A stretch of DNA of 64,000 bases, taken from the NCBI GenBank assembly GCA_025201765.1, contig MU623425.1:1-64000 (forward strand), in the 5' to 3' direction. This stretch comes from Daldinia sp. FL1419 (taxonomy: Eukaryota > Ascomycota > Sordariomycetes > Xylariales > Hypoxylaceae). Of the stretch, positions 22,988 to 35,334 are shown piece after piece. Under the pieces are notes generated by a model. It worked only from the letters and a program-made list of their open reading frames with translations, ran no database searches and was not told the DNA's origin. The stretch's first letter is position 1, and the number at the start of each line of letters is the position of its first letter. Made by a program: the position numbers and the translations under genes.

Positions 22988-25417
22988 TCACCTCCGCGTG
23001 AAGGCGAAGCATAGATCTTGTGATGGGGGCATTAACGTCGAGTTTTGGAGGTAGTGATTCCGGTCGACGTGGAGCTTCTTCTCGAGCTGGCTCATCATTT
23101 TTTCTACAGCACGGATTAGCTACCTGCCTAGGTGGGTGGGTGTTTATTTACGAAAGAAAAAAGGGGGCGGGGAGGGGGGAGAAGTAGGATATAGGAAGAG
23201 AAAACTAACCAGCGATCGCCCACCGAAAACTAAACAGCCGCAAGCTCTCAAACTTCTCCTCGATGTTACTCTCGCACTCGCGCGTCTCCTCGGGGAAGAT
23301 GCGGCGCAGCGCCGCGTACGCCTGGATCACGAGGTAGCAGGTGGCTCCCGCGGGGGCGCACAGGAAAGCCGGAGAGCGAGGCGTGGAGCCGAATTTGGCG
23401 TTGAGCTTGCAGGATATGTCGGTCGACATCCTGCAGGCGAAGCGCAGGGCGGCGAGGGCCGTGGAGATCTCCTCGCTGGACGAGAGGATGGAGCCGGCGG
23501 AGGGGGAGTGCGGGTGCGGTTGGTGGAAGAGGGAGGACTCGAGGATCGTGAGGTAGGGCATGTACAGGGTGAAGAGTGCGCTGGGAGGGGGAGAAAATAT
23601 GTTAGTATAGTGTAATAAGGGTAGGCGGGGATATTAATAGGGGGGGAGGGACTCACCTAACGAGCATAGCGAAACAATCCAGCAGCGCCTCCCAATCCAG
23701 CGTCTCCCTCAGCAGCGTCAACGTGCTCTCCCGAATCTCCCGGTCGAGATCCGCGTATGTCGACACGAGCGGCATCTTCCCCGGCCTCGCGTCGCGCTCC
23801 TTGTCGATCCGCAGCGCGCGGTGGAACAGACACGCCGTCTTGGCGGATAATTGGAAACCAACGAACTTCTCGCTGCCGATGACGATGTTGGTGCTTAGGT
23901 GCCGCGGCGCGGAGGGCGATAGGGGGTAGTTGGTGGTGCCGTTTGGAATGTGTGTTGTTGAGCTGGGTGGAGGCGTGTTGGGTGGTGTTTCTGGGAGCAG
24001 GGTGTTGCGCGTTGGACTCTCGAGGAGGAAGGGGAAGTCCCGCGCTGCTTCGTCTTGGTGGATGAACCTGGGTCTTGTAAGTAAGGGATCCCGAACAGAA
24101 CACCTTCATACGATCGTCCTCGTTCTACCACCCTATCTCAGAGCCTCTTCTCTTGTAAAGAAATATCTTGACTTACTGTTCCAGTATAAACATCCCCCAC
24201 CAAAGACACCCACTCTGCTCCTCCTCCACACTAGTCATCGCCACATCTCTTCCCCCTCCCCCCCCGCCCCCGTCCCCATCCAACTGCCCGGGCCTAATCC
24301 CCAACACTCTCGCCGTAACAACCGCCTGGCTCAGCGTCCTATACGCGGTGATCGCGTCCCCGTGCCCATACTCGTACAGCGCGACCAGCGCGCCGCACTG
24401 CACCACCTCGATCCCCAGCTCCGGGTCCCCCGCGCACGCGAGCAGCAGCGTCGACAGCAGCCGCTTCACGCACCGGTACACCTCGTCGAAAATCGGCTGC
24501 GCCCCCGCCGACGTGATCCGCATCCGCGTGAGCAGGTACATGGCGGCGATGAGCAGGGCGGTCGTTTTCGCGGAGCGGTCGGTGGGCGAGGAGATGGGGC
24601 TGGGATTGTGATTCGAGTTCGAGTTCGAGGTCAGGTTCCCGTCAAAGTTAGTATTCAACCGCGGATGCAAAGCGACATTCCCACCGCACCCCGAACCAAC
24701 GGCCACGGTCGGATTCGCACCCCCCGAAAACGCCTGCTCCAAACCCCCCGCTCCCTCCTGCGCGTCCATCGCGCCGACCAGCCCGGCGACCTGCTGCTCG
24801 AAGAGCGTGGGGTGAATGACCGCGTACCACGAGTGCACACATAGGAAATACGCGTCGACGACGGCGCGCCAGTCCACGGGCGCGGGCGCGATCAGCGACA
24901 GGATCTGCGTCGCCGTGATGCCCTCTAGGGGCTCGGCGCCGCGTAATAGCACGTCGTGCGTGAGGGACGGGCCGCCTGGCTGGTAGATTACTAGCTGGGC
25001 GCCTTGCGGGATCACATTGTTGGATATGTCGTGGATGTAATGGCATTTGGCGTTGAGTCTGGGAGGGTGGTTAGTAAAAGCGTTGGCTGGTGGGGTAGCG
25101 CCGGTGAGCCTCGAGATGGTTTGCTCGGCAGGAGTGTAAGTGAGAACGGCATAGACGCATTACCTCTTACACCTATCGCAAAAAGGTAGCTTCTTATCAC
25201 ATTTCCGCTTCGAGGCACGGCACTTCTCACACGCGCGGGCGGCGAGGCCCCCGACTCCTAGGGTGGCCGTTTCTATGGCGCCGTACGCCGCGGCGGCAGC
25301 GGGTGCCGTCCCTGGGAAGCAATGTCTCTTAGGAGAAGGTCCCGGAGATGATTCCGGCGTCGTGTCGGACATGGGCGAGAGCCCGTTGGCTGATACATGA
25401 GCCTGCGTCGTCGGCAT
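22988..25417 (-). CDS. Zn(2)Cys(6) transcription factor
   Basis: Five exons on the minus strand, 25164-25417, 24177-25058, 23657-24067, 23210-23580 and 22988-23103, join in frame to 677 residues. The binuclear cluster CEKCRASKRKCDKKLPF-C-DR-C followed by KRLNAKC has the spacing CX2CX6CX6CX2CX6C at about residues 66-95. The first intron interrupts the cluster, a common position in fungal regulators. The middle section (PVDWRAVVDAYFLCVHSW and onward) resembles the fungal-specific regulatory domain. Ser/Asn- and Gly-rich linkers follow. The protein should be nuclear and bind CGG-type half sites. The start is the first ATG in frame; upstream frame continues only from a TTG. The target pathway is not evident: neighbours are a beta-glucosidase 3.4 kb upstream and the SPX gene. 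The gene is GC-rich, which makes long shadow frames on the other strand. Confidence 0.88.
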
Positions 25418-25944
25418 GTCGTCGGCGGCGTGTGAGCGCCCTGCGCATTGGGCGGTGTTGAACGATAATGAGGATTCTGATATGGGTTTTGCTGGGATGT
25501 ATGGACCCTGGCCTGGGCCTAGCCGGTTAGTTCGGGGCGCCGGGTATGGAAGAAAGCAGGCGAGTGAGAGGGCGAAAAAGTAAGAGAGCAAAGTCTCTGA
25601 CTTGACCGACTAGTTCTACCTGTTGCTGCTGCTTATGCTACTACCACTAAGACCAAGATCCGGGCTTGTCATTTCCCACCCCTCCTCGGGTTTCCTAGTA
25701 CTGCTATTTTTTTGTTGATGCCTGCTTGATTAATGCGTCTGCGTCTGCGTCTGCCGTCGGACGATCCAACAAAAACGTATGCTGGTTGTGGGGGAGAGTG
25801 AGGGATGTATAAGTCGTGTCTCGGACAGTGGCAGCCTTACAAACCAATGATGCAATGTCGATGAACCCCGACTACATACAAACGTAAAATCACAGAGCCG
25901 ATGGTCGATTTTCCGCGGAGAAGGTGAGAATTTACTTTAAGCCG

Positions 25945-25946
<2 letters not shown>

Positions 25947-25976
<30 letters not shown>
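25947..25976. repeat. (CT)n microsatellite
   Basis: About 14 CT units followed by TTTCTC. It lies some 530 bp upstream of the start codon of the Zn2Cys6 gene; on that gene's strand it reads (AG)n. Confidence 0.85.
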
Positions 25977-25981
<5 letters not shown>

Positions 25982-27164
25982 GACTGAATAAGGCAAGTGG
26001 TTTATCTAATCCTCGAGAAAGAAGACAAGGAAAATAAAGTAAAAGGGCTGGCTGGCCTGACTTGAATCGCCTTCTCGCTCTCGGGTGATCGTCGAGCAAA
26101 ATAATGTTATTAGTCAGGTTGGAACTCGTCGCCTTTTCTTGCCAATGTCTGTGTGTCCGTGTTGCGTGTCCCGCGTGCCTGTGTTCTGGGTTTAAAGAAC
26201 TGCTGTTGATTTGCCCCTTGGGGACTAACCCGGATGATCGACAGGTCGAGCTGAGAAATGAATGAAAGCAGCGGAACAGGGATTGGACCAAGGGGATCGG
26301 GCTGTTTTAGTAGCACAAACTACGTACTATACAAGGGGGGTTCGAGGTAGAGAATATCAAATAAGAAAGATAGGTGGACTAGAAAGAAGATTGCGATGTA
26401 TGTGTATTTGTTGTGTATGTACACTACGTGCAGAGTAAGAGTAAAATTAGGGTAAAAAGGGTTCTGTTCCGTCTCTTACACGCTTATTACTCCTTCAAGT
26501 TCAGTCCCGAGTCTTAATTCCGAAGGAAGAAACTCAGCAATAGAAAAACAACAAGCACGTGCCAAGAATTAAACGATTCAGTTCTGTCCTGCGAAATTCA
26601 TCGTTAGCAGCTTTTTCTTAACACTACCTAGTTAGTTAGTTGGTCTAACCCAGTTGGTCTAACTTAGTTAGTCTTCTTGTTCTTCTCCAGCTTCGAAGGC
26701 TTCAATACCGAGGCTTATAAACACCCCCCTTCCCCACAGTCCTTGTCTAGTGTATGTATTATTCTGTAGCGAGTCCCAAGTATGCGTGTTACTATGTATT
26801 ACCTTGTTACCTCGAGCTAACTCTTTGTAGTTAGCTATATTAGCTATATATATATATATACATAGTATATACATAGTATATATATGTGTGAGTGTGTATG
26901 TATGTGTGTGTACATATATGTAATCAACGATAGCAGCAGAATAACAAGGAATCCTCGGCTCTCAACGTTGCAGTATTCGAAGTCAAGATATTTATTTGCT
27001 AACTACGTAAAGTTCAAACTTCAGCTCCAATAATACAACGAGTTCGTACATACCATGTACGTGCCCTGCATTTGGCCCCTCGCAGCTTTGCCACTGAAAC
27101 ACGACGGCAACGATAATGCGAGGCTGAAAAAGACGACATACTATGTAATATTGTACATACTATG

Positions 27165-27204
27165 TAGGTAGGTAGGTAGGTAGGTAGGTAAGGTAGGTAA
27201 GGTA
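27165..27204. repeat. (TAGG)n microsatellite
   Basis: Six or more TAGG units, then AAGGTAGG variants. It belongs to the AGGT/ACCT-rich motif class scattered through the intergenic DNA of this window. Confidence 0.85.
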
Positions 27205-28852
27205 TATTTCGCAACAAAAGACGATAGCAAAAATGACCCATGAGGCGGCGTCACAATCACAAAGGGGCACGCCACCCGTTCAGGGGACATAAAAGGTCCG
27301 ATATAAGCTAGGAGCTGTCATCCGCGCGATCAGAATTTGCTATTGGTCCTCGAGCCCAATATACTTTTACACTCCACCGGCATCCAGCGTATGTGCATGT
27401 ATGTAAAAATCCCAAGTCATCTTCCCTGTTCCGGTTTGCTCGATCAAGGTACGATACGATACGATGCCGATACGCACAACAAGTAAGAGCGCGTTTTCCA
27501 TGTTCGCGGTTCAAAAAGGGCGGTCGGAGGTCGGGGATTTAAATAGAAATAAAAAAATAAAAATAAAAACCCCATACTTGCCTTTACCTTAACTACCACC
27601 CTGCCCTTGTCTCTTGTTATTGTTCTCCTTCGGCGAACAGAAGAGAAGAGAAGGGGGAAAAAACAAGGGATCTACATCCATTAACTACCTATGTAACTAG
27701 TTAACCAAGGTTACATACATAGGTGGGAGAGAGAACAGAGAGAGAGGAAAAATGGATCAAAGGATGGATGGGGAAAACGGGGAGGAATGGAATTATGACC
27801 CATGGATAACTCGCGTTTTTTTCGGGTTTCTATTTTTTATTTTATTTTTTTCCCCTTTCGCTACTACGCGAACCACCATCACCACCACCCACCCAATGAG
27901 GCTCTAGAAATGGTCCACTCGGACGGGTCTGGCCCAACAGATTCAAGCAGATTCCCATGTGTCAGTGGAGCCCGAAACGGGTAACCGTTTATTACCAGTA
28001 GCTCCTAGTCTCATCGGCGTTAAGCCCATGTCAACCCTAAGGCTTATTTACATACCTATTACCATGTACTTCCCCAATACCTTTTACCTCCGTTTTACCT
28101 CCATTTTACCTACCTCCCTGCCTCCTAAGGTCTATCTAGGTATCCATCTTAAACGACGATCTCGCCTTAGACTCTATTCGGTCAAGTCTCATTCCTTATC
28201 GACGCTAGAATTTCATCGCTGGAAACTCGTGGCTTTTGGCTTTGAGCTTTGGGCTCTCAACTATTATTTAGTCTTTATAATAACTACGACTACCTACCTA
28301 GATAGGTAGGTATACTAGTATATCTCTACCAAGACACCGCGGTACTGAGCAAGTTTCTATTCAACCATCTATCCCCGCTAAGACACTTGTAAGGCGGCAA
28401 GGTGGCGCCTTATACGTACACAAATCTAGGCCGAAGCTGTGCAACTCCACGATCTCTTCCCAATACCCATAAGAAATACCCTAGAAGGCCGAACCAAAGT
28501 CTATCTGAGGTAAGATCTAACTATGTAAGCTAAGATATCTAACACATGTACCTCCAGGTACTTCGGGTAATACGGGGGTCGTCGTAATCGTTACCCGTCG
28601 ACTTTCGCCACTTGAGGTTGTTCCATCTAATAAGTATCTACATAGAGTTCCAACCCAACCCCTTCGAGTATAAGCTGTTGTAATCCTCCATTCGGCCGGC
28701 CAGGTGAATCCCAGGTTCAATATTTCTCCCATAGCTAAGCATGTAATTGTAATCCTCGTAAGCCGTAAAACATTTCAGCTACAATCCCCTCATACCCGCC
28801 CCGTACACCATACTAATAATTCAAAAATGACTCCCCAAGTTCCCTTTATTCG

Positions 28853-31635
28853 TTAGATCGTCAACGTGCCTTGCAGCGGCAAATCCCTGCTGCTTCCGCC
28901 CACGAATACCCCATACTCGCCAGGTTGTAGATGCCATTTCTGCGCGACCACGTCCCAGACGCTGAGGTCACGCCTCGTAAGGAAGAATTTTGCCGTAGCT
29001 TCCGCCGTCGCGTTAAGGAACGCCTTTTCGAAGCCGCGTAGCTGACGCACCGGTGCGTTCGGGATTCCAACGTACAGTTGAGCAACCTCACCACCATATA
29101 CGTCGCCTACGTTCTTGATGTCCACGCTAACGGATGCAATCCCGTTCCAAAGGTCTACTTGCCCGCCTTCGCGGATTGCCCCCGTCGGGTACTCATCCGT
29201 GTCAACGCCGTCGAGCTTTTCAATCTTTAAATTCGAATAATTAAACGTCGTGTAGCTTAGTCCGAACCCAAATTCAAATCGTGGTGTAATATTCTTCAAA
29301 TCAAAATGCCGATAATCAATATACACACCTTCGCTAAAGTTTGACTGAGGAAATCGCTCAAACTGGCCCACGGGCAGGTCTGGCTTGGCAACGTGTTCAT
29401 AGTCAGATTCGTTCTTGGCTACCGTATAAGGCAGCTTGCCTGATGGGTTTGATTCTCCATAGAGTAGGGAAACGAGGGCGCGACCTGATGCCTCACCGGG
29501 TAGGTGCGCAAATATTAGAGCCGTTACATTCGGGTGGTCGATCCATGGATCGACCAACCGGACGCCGGCATTATGGAAAACGACGATCGTGTTATTGCAA
29601 CGATCCGCTACATGTCGAATCAAACCGTCGGTATAGTCGTCTCGTAAGTTCGGACGATCATACCCTTCGCTTGCGTACGCATTAACAATAACAAGGCATG
29701 CGTCTGATGTGCTAGCAACATCTGGATCGGGACTGAAGAAATCCCAAAATACAGCCGTCCGGTCGTCTAATGCGCGAGCATTTAGAGCATCATACGGCGA
29801 GCTTACCGAAGCGGGCGTCACGGCCCCAGAACCACCACCGCAGAATAGCGTCCCATTAGGTGCTATATCCGAAAATTCTTCAAAGTAGTGGCCTGAGAAG
29901 CCGGCGCTCGTATCGCGCCCGAGGTAGGATGATTCGCCCCCGAAAGTCCAAGCGGCAACACCCCCGTTAGATTTGTAATTCCACTGGTCGGGGCTCTTGG
30001 CCGAGTAGCCGTATACTGAAAGCATTCTCGGCTTCTTTAGCGGAAGCGCGTTCCTTATATTCTTTAATAAAACGTGACCTTCGATGGCACCATCTAGCAA
30101 AACTTTCTGAGACGAGATATTTCTCGCGTCGACGATGTCATGCGGCTCGGTTAGATCCACAGGCATACCAATTCCTGGTTCCGGGAAATCTTCGTCCTGC
30201 CCAAGCTTATAATATCCAGCCATGATTCGCGTGGCCATGTCACTCAAGCGATCCTCGGAAACTGATCCGTTTCTAACTGCCTCTGTTAGCTTGTCTCCCC
30301 AGAGTTTAGAATTCGGCATGACCATATCCATCCCGGAGTTAGCTGACGCAACACCGGCGTGCATAGCATCCCAATCCGAAGTAATAGCTCCTTGGAACCC
30401 AAGCTCCGTTTTGAGGAGGCCATTCTGAGTCTTGCTGTTTGCACAAGCATAAGAGTTGTTCACACGGTTGTACGAACACATGACGTTCGCAGTTCCGGCC
30501 TTGACAGCGTCTTGGAACGGCCTATTGTTAAGTTAGTTGATGTGAAATAGGCACAGGTTTTACTAAACCAAAATACCATAAATAGAGTTCGTGTATGGTC
30601 TTATCATCGATATTTGATGAGACAGATTCAGTGTCACCGGTCGGCTGCCGGTTCGTCTCCTGCTCGTTCCCGATGAAATGCTGTACACCGAATGAGTTAA
30701 AATCCTTCGACTGCCATAATTTTGCGCACCTTGGTACTCGTGATGACTCCCTGAGATTGAATTCCGGTCACCGTCTCCGATACAAGCATGCCAGTAAGAT
30801 AGGGGTCGGGAGAAAAGCCTTCCCAGTTGCGCCCGCCGCGTAATACTCTACCGAGAGGACCAACAACTGGACCGAGGTGGATGTTCACTCCCTTGACTCT
30901 GAACTCGAGACCCATGCTCTCTGCACGGTCCCGAGCCAAGTCCTTATTCCAACTTGCAGCAACATGAAGGCCACTCGGAAACCCGCTGACAAAATCCGTT
31001 GCCCTCACACCCTGGCCGGCGTCATTTAGACAGAAGCCCGAGAAGTTCATACGGGGAATGGCATCGATATTTCCGGAGCAGCCATTTAAAGTTCCTGAGC
31101 TGCCCGTCGAAGAAGCGAGTCCAGAGGCGAGGATCACCTAGTATCAAATTAACCTTGGCTTCAGAGTTTAATAGGCAATAAAATACCTTCTCCTCGATTG
31201 TGAGCTGCCCAACAAAATTGAGAGCTTTTCTATAGGCGTCCGCCCACGTACCAACTCCTGTCATCGCGGCTGATAGTCACGAATTAGATACTCCGTTTGA
31301 CGCATTAGGGGGACCCGACTTGTATTGTTGGTATACTTACGAGAAGGGTAAACCGGTTCGGAATGGCCATAGAAATAAGTATCGTCCGTAATAAGGGCCT
31401 GGTTGCTGTCCCCCCCGGCAGCCCCGTCGCCGGTATCTCCATGTTTATTTCGCAGGGCAAGAAGACCTAGGAGACCGAATAAAGGTAACACCATTAAACC
31501 AACAACGAGAGCAACACCGCGCTTTTTCTGTAATATGGGGAAGCGTTGCTGCATCCTAGCCCACCACGAAGCTTGAGCTGGGGGCACCGCCTGGCCCTGG
31601 GACAGCGGTTGCTGTTCCTGTTTCATTTCTGCCAT
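28853..31635 (-). CDS. GH3 beta-glucosidase, type II membrane protein
   Basis: Five exons, 31341-31635, 31187-31269, 30730-31137, 30577-30680 and 28853-30521, give 852 residues. It hydrolyses terminal beta-glucosyl residues, e.g. of cello-oligosaccharides. The N-terminus is a cytoplasmic Gln/Pro-rich tail, a Lys/Arg-rich patch (LQKKRG) and one hydrophobic helix at about 40-61, so the enzyme should be anchored with the catalytic part outside or in the secretory lumen. The N-domain shows GPVVGPLGRVLRGGRNWEGF and TKHFIGNEQE. The probable nucleophile is Asp346 in TSDWDAM, and a candidate acid/base Glu lies in ASEGYDRPNL. A C-terminal Fn3-like domain ends in GTLTI. Several N-glycosylation sequons (e.g. 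NNTS-like, NFSEG, NYSN) fit an extracytoplasmic location. Architecture matches the bglE type of Aspergillus, although the protein is shorter. The start is the first in-frame ATG; an upstream TTG was not accepted. Confidence 0.92.
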
Positions 31636-33934
31636 CGTACACTTGGCCAACAGTCCGTCATCTGGTGAAAGGCGATGATGCTATCCAAATTAACTAGGTA
31701 ATTATTCCAGAACCCTACGAAAAGCTGTTGGTCATTTACGCCCTTTTCTCGAAAGATAGCCTGCCAAAAAATGAATAAAGGCAAGAAGGGCTAAACTTCA
31801 AAGGTTCGTGGCCCTTGGATATATAGTCTACCTAGGTAGGTAGTTCAGGTGGTTTTAGAACAAGGCGGATGACCTTACCGCTGGGTCCCTCTCAACTCTA
31901 ATATCGAAAGTCTTTTATTTATTATTATTATTTTTTTTTCGTGATCCGAGCTTAGAAGAAAAAAAGAAGAAGAAGAAAAGCAAAAGTGTGAGACTGTAAA
32001 CTCTAACGAACAGGCGAATACTACAGTCGATAAAGACGATGATACAATATTTTATTAAATATTATGAATTCCGCAGCCAGAAATGCAACCGAGCGGAGTG
32101 GGAGCATCAAACGAAGGTGTAATTGAGTAGGTTTTCTTAATAGTCGAGGTTGCAGAATGCAGACTTCATCCTCGGCCTCATTCGACGATCTTCGTTTGGA
32201 ATAACAGGCTGATGTCCAATATGGACCGTTTATTTTGGTTGGTTTGTGTTTCTTGTTTCTTCTTTCCTTGTTGTTCCCTTGTTGCCGGGTTGATCGATAT
32301 TTGCATAGTGTCTAAATCTTCCGTAATCGATTCTAATTGGTCAATCTTCTATGGTTAATTACGTCTTGGGACATACGAGTTCGTTGGGCAGGTACCTTAA
32401 ACCTGCCAACCCCCAATTTTACCCCCCGTCGCTTAACGGCTTCGACGGGTTCGATCCTGACTAACTGATTTCGGCATTGACGATTGCGCTCCCCCACGTG
32501 TCATAACCTTAGCTGCTTGGACCTCACAAATGAGACCTAACCTGCCCTGCGTCATTAGCCAACTCTCGCTCCTCACGGGGGATACCAACGTTTACTACTT
32601 AATTACTGTACTTTAAACACTGGCATGTAAGAACGAATAAGACTCAGGTGATGCAAAAGCTTGTTGAAGTAACGAGACCGAATTAAAATAAATATGAAGA
32701 GATACCTACCTGCCTAAGTAATTGCGTAAATCAACTTTACTTACCTATACGCGAGTATATCATATACTTGTATCTGTAGGTACACACGTAGGTACTAATT
32801 ACTAACTAGGTTAAATGATAGTTACACTCATTTAAACTATTTGTCCGACATACTTTATATATAACTATGTACCTCCCTTCTATGGTTACCTTAGTACCTC
32901 TTAAATGTAGGTACTACCTTAATAGGTACGTACTCAAATATCGGATACTATTTCTTTCCGCGATACACCAATGCGCGTCATTCTAGTAAAGTTGACGGAA
33001 CGTCCTAAAATAAGGTCCGCCGCTGCAAACCGGAATCGTGGAACAGGTTGGTGTCGCTAACGAATCTCGCTATGCATGCTTCCGGAACCTTAGAAACGCG
33101 TGTTTCTACACCTTAGGGAACTTCCAATATAAAATCTCCATCTTCTGTGTCAAGAACCTCTTTTTGAAACCTAGTGGAATACTCCTGAATCTTAGCATGA
33201 TATTTCGACACAAGCCTCCCTGCCTCCCCAAATCGAACTTCCGTTTAAGGCTTTGGTTAATGCTTAAATATTTTTGACCAACTATTTGATCTGCCTAAAT
33301 TCTAACTGTATATACGAGTATAACGGCTATCGTGCCCAACTTCTTTCCTTTCGCTAACAATTCTGCAAAGTAAACTTCCAACTCGAAAATAAAATAACAT
33401 CGTGGTATCCAGTGTCATAACTAAAAAGGAATCGTATCAGGGAGTTTGTAATCGTCCAATGCAGATATAACGCCGACCAAAGACAACGCCCCAGTGGGCT
33501 GCTATTCGTATCAATTCCGCCCGCCGGTGGTCCCGGGGAATGTCCGCTCGCAACGTCGCAATCTACCTTCTCGTTGAATATAGGATCCCGCCTCATTCGA
33601 GTACGCAACCGTCTTTTGGGCCAGCCCATATAAATTCAAATGAACCTAGGGGCTGATTTTTTGATAGCCGGCCCAAGGACCGCAGCGCGTTCGCGATGAC
33701 ATTTCAACTGCGGAAACCGGGCCGCATCGTGACATCGTAAGTAATAATCGTACGGCTATGTAAAAAAGCGCGGTGTAGGTGCTATATACTTCGAGAAGTT
33801 CAGTCGGACTGCTACCCTATGCGTCGCAATACGAGACAGCGAAATCACTAGCCAATCCAGCGACCACTGGGGATTTGTGGTATGGCCGGCTTCAGTTTCG
33901 CGAGGGAGGATTCGGATGTGCAGAAGCAGGCGAC
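31636..33934. other. Intergenic region
   Basis: The promoter of the beta-glucosidase (right of 31635) and the 3' flank of the G-alpha gene. There are AGGTACCT-type motifs near 31830 and 32780-32930 and A/T-rich runs near 31920-31970. The open frame at 33038-33277 has no recognisable feature. No gene seen. Confidence 0.6.
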
Positions 33935-35334
33935 TCACAGTATCAACTGCTTCAGATTGCGCTGAATGATCATGTCCTGCACTGAGCCCATTGTGATTTT
34001 AAGCAAGTTTGTATCCGTCGCGTTGGTAAAGTGGCCATATATCTCCTTCTCAGGGTTTCGATTTAAAGCCCTGAACTTGTCCATAAAATATTTGCTCGCT
34101 TGCTTATAATCGTCCGCCGGGCCTTGGTAGTCGACAAAGCCATGCGACGTTATGGGACTCGATGCGATCTTCTCCTTGAAGAGATCCATTTTATTAAGGA
34201 AGAGAATAAGAGCCGATTTGGTGAACCAATGCGAGTTTGCAATCGACTCCCAGAGCATAAGGGCTTCGTTCATTTGGTTCTACAAAAAAGCATTTGTCAG
34301 TGGGCTTGTCACAATTACAATTACGGCATACGATAGCAAGGGCAGATTAAACTTACGCCATCCTTGTCTTCAACCAAACATTGATCGTAACCGCTGATCG
34401 CGACCAGGAACAGTAAAACATTGACGTTCTCGAAACAATGAATCCACTTCTTCCGTTCTGATCTTTGACCACCCACGTCGAACATTCGATACGTCAATTG
34501 GCCCAAGTCGAAGATAGTCTCGGTGATACCGGTCGTCCTTAGACGTGACCGTAGCAAATCTTGGTCGGTAGGAATGTAATCGGGGGCCCAAAGGCGGTCG
34601 GCATCTTCGCAAAAGCTTTCAAGACATGTTAGTAGAGCACTGCCCAAGGCTAGCGTTAGACGCACTATGATAAATTGTCATGGAGAGCATATTCGTTGCC
34701 CTTCTGGATAGCCTTCTGTACCCCATTGTCGGTCCAAAGGGCTTTGACAGGTTCGAGGTATTCCTGAGGAAGCGGGTCGTGAGGCGAAATTTCAACGTCG
34801 ACAAGGAGTAAGGCTTGGTTTTTCTAGCGGCGACATCGTGTTAGTTGTCAGAGTTTACAATGAAATTTCATCGATGGCCTCGCCTCAGGAGACCTTGATG
34901 GAATTTCATCGCGGGTCGAGAGTCACGACATGTGTCACATACCTCGTTGTCTTTGTTCTCGAACTCGAGATTATAATCGGCCATAGCATCGAAGATTATG
35001 CGCATCGACTGGATGATATTGCTGAATACGACAGGCTTCCATTCTAACTTTTCCGTTTTACTGAAGCCTTGCGCGTAAATCAACTTCATCTGCTTGAGCA
35101 CAGTCGACTTTCCCGACTCTCCGGCACCTATCAAAAAATCCCGAAGTTAGCTGCGGTGTCCCGCTAGCCGAGACACGAACACTGGCGATTTTCAAAGAGA
35201 GACACTGGGTACGTACCTAAAAGGAGCAACTTGACTTCTCGTGCCATGCGCTTCTCATCTTGTCGGATAATCTTATCGAGCTCCCTCGATCGGGCATTAC
35301 CCTCCTCGTTCTTCTTGCGACTGCCGAAACACAT
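33935..35334 (-). CDS. Heterotrimeric G-protein alpha subunit, fungal subgroup II
   Basis: Five exons, 35217-35334, 34943-35127, 34666-34823, 34357-34615 and 33935-34279, give 354 residues, the usual G-alpha length. All nucleotide-binding motifs are present: P-loop GAGESGKST (40-48), switch I around LRSRLRTTGITE with the catalytic Arg, switch II DVGGQRSERKKW with the catalytic Gln, and NKMDLF for guanine. The last guanine-contact motif reads TNATDT, where TCATDT is the usual animal form. The protein begins MCFGSRKKNEE: there is no Gly at position 2, so no N-myristoylation, but Cys2 may be palmitoylated. This start, and the C-terminus NLKQLIL without the CAAX-like Cys of subgroup I, fit the GNA-2/GanA/MagC group. 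It acts at the plasma membrane downstream of GPCRs. The assignment to subgroup II is from motif memory, not alignment. Confidence 0.93.

Larger units (their letters stand above)
25418..28852. other. Gene-free region, 3.4 kb, upstream of the Zn2Cys6 gene
   Basis: Holds the promoter and probably a long 5' leader of the regulator, and the 3' flank of the beta-glucosidase gene. It includes a CT run, an alternating TA/TG tract (about 26843-26920), TAGG repeats and an inverted repeat TACCTACCTA/TAGGTAGGTA at 28291-28312. No coding exon is supported. Confidence 0.6.

Noticed and set aside
32440..32465. GGGTTCGATCC resembling a tRNA B box
   Set aside because: No T-arm stem forms around it, and no A box or acceptor stem lies at the proper distance.
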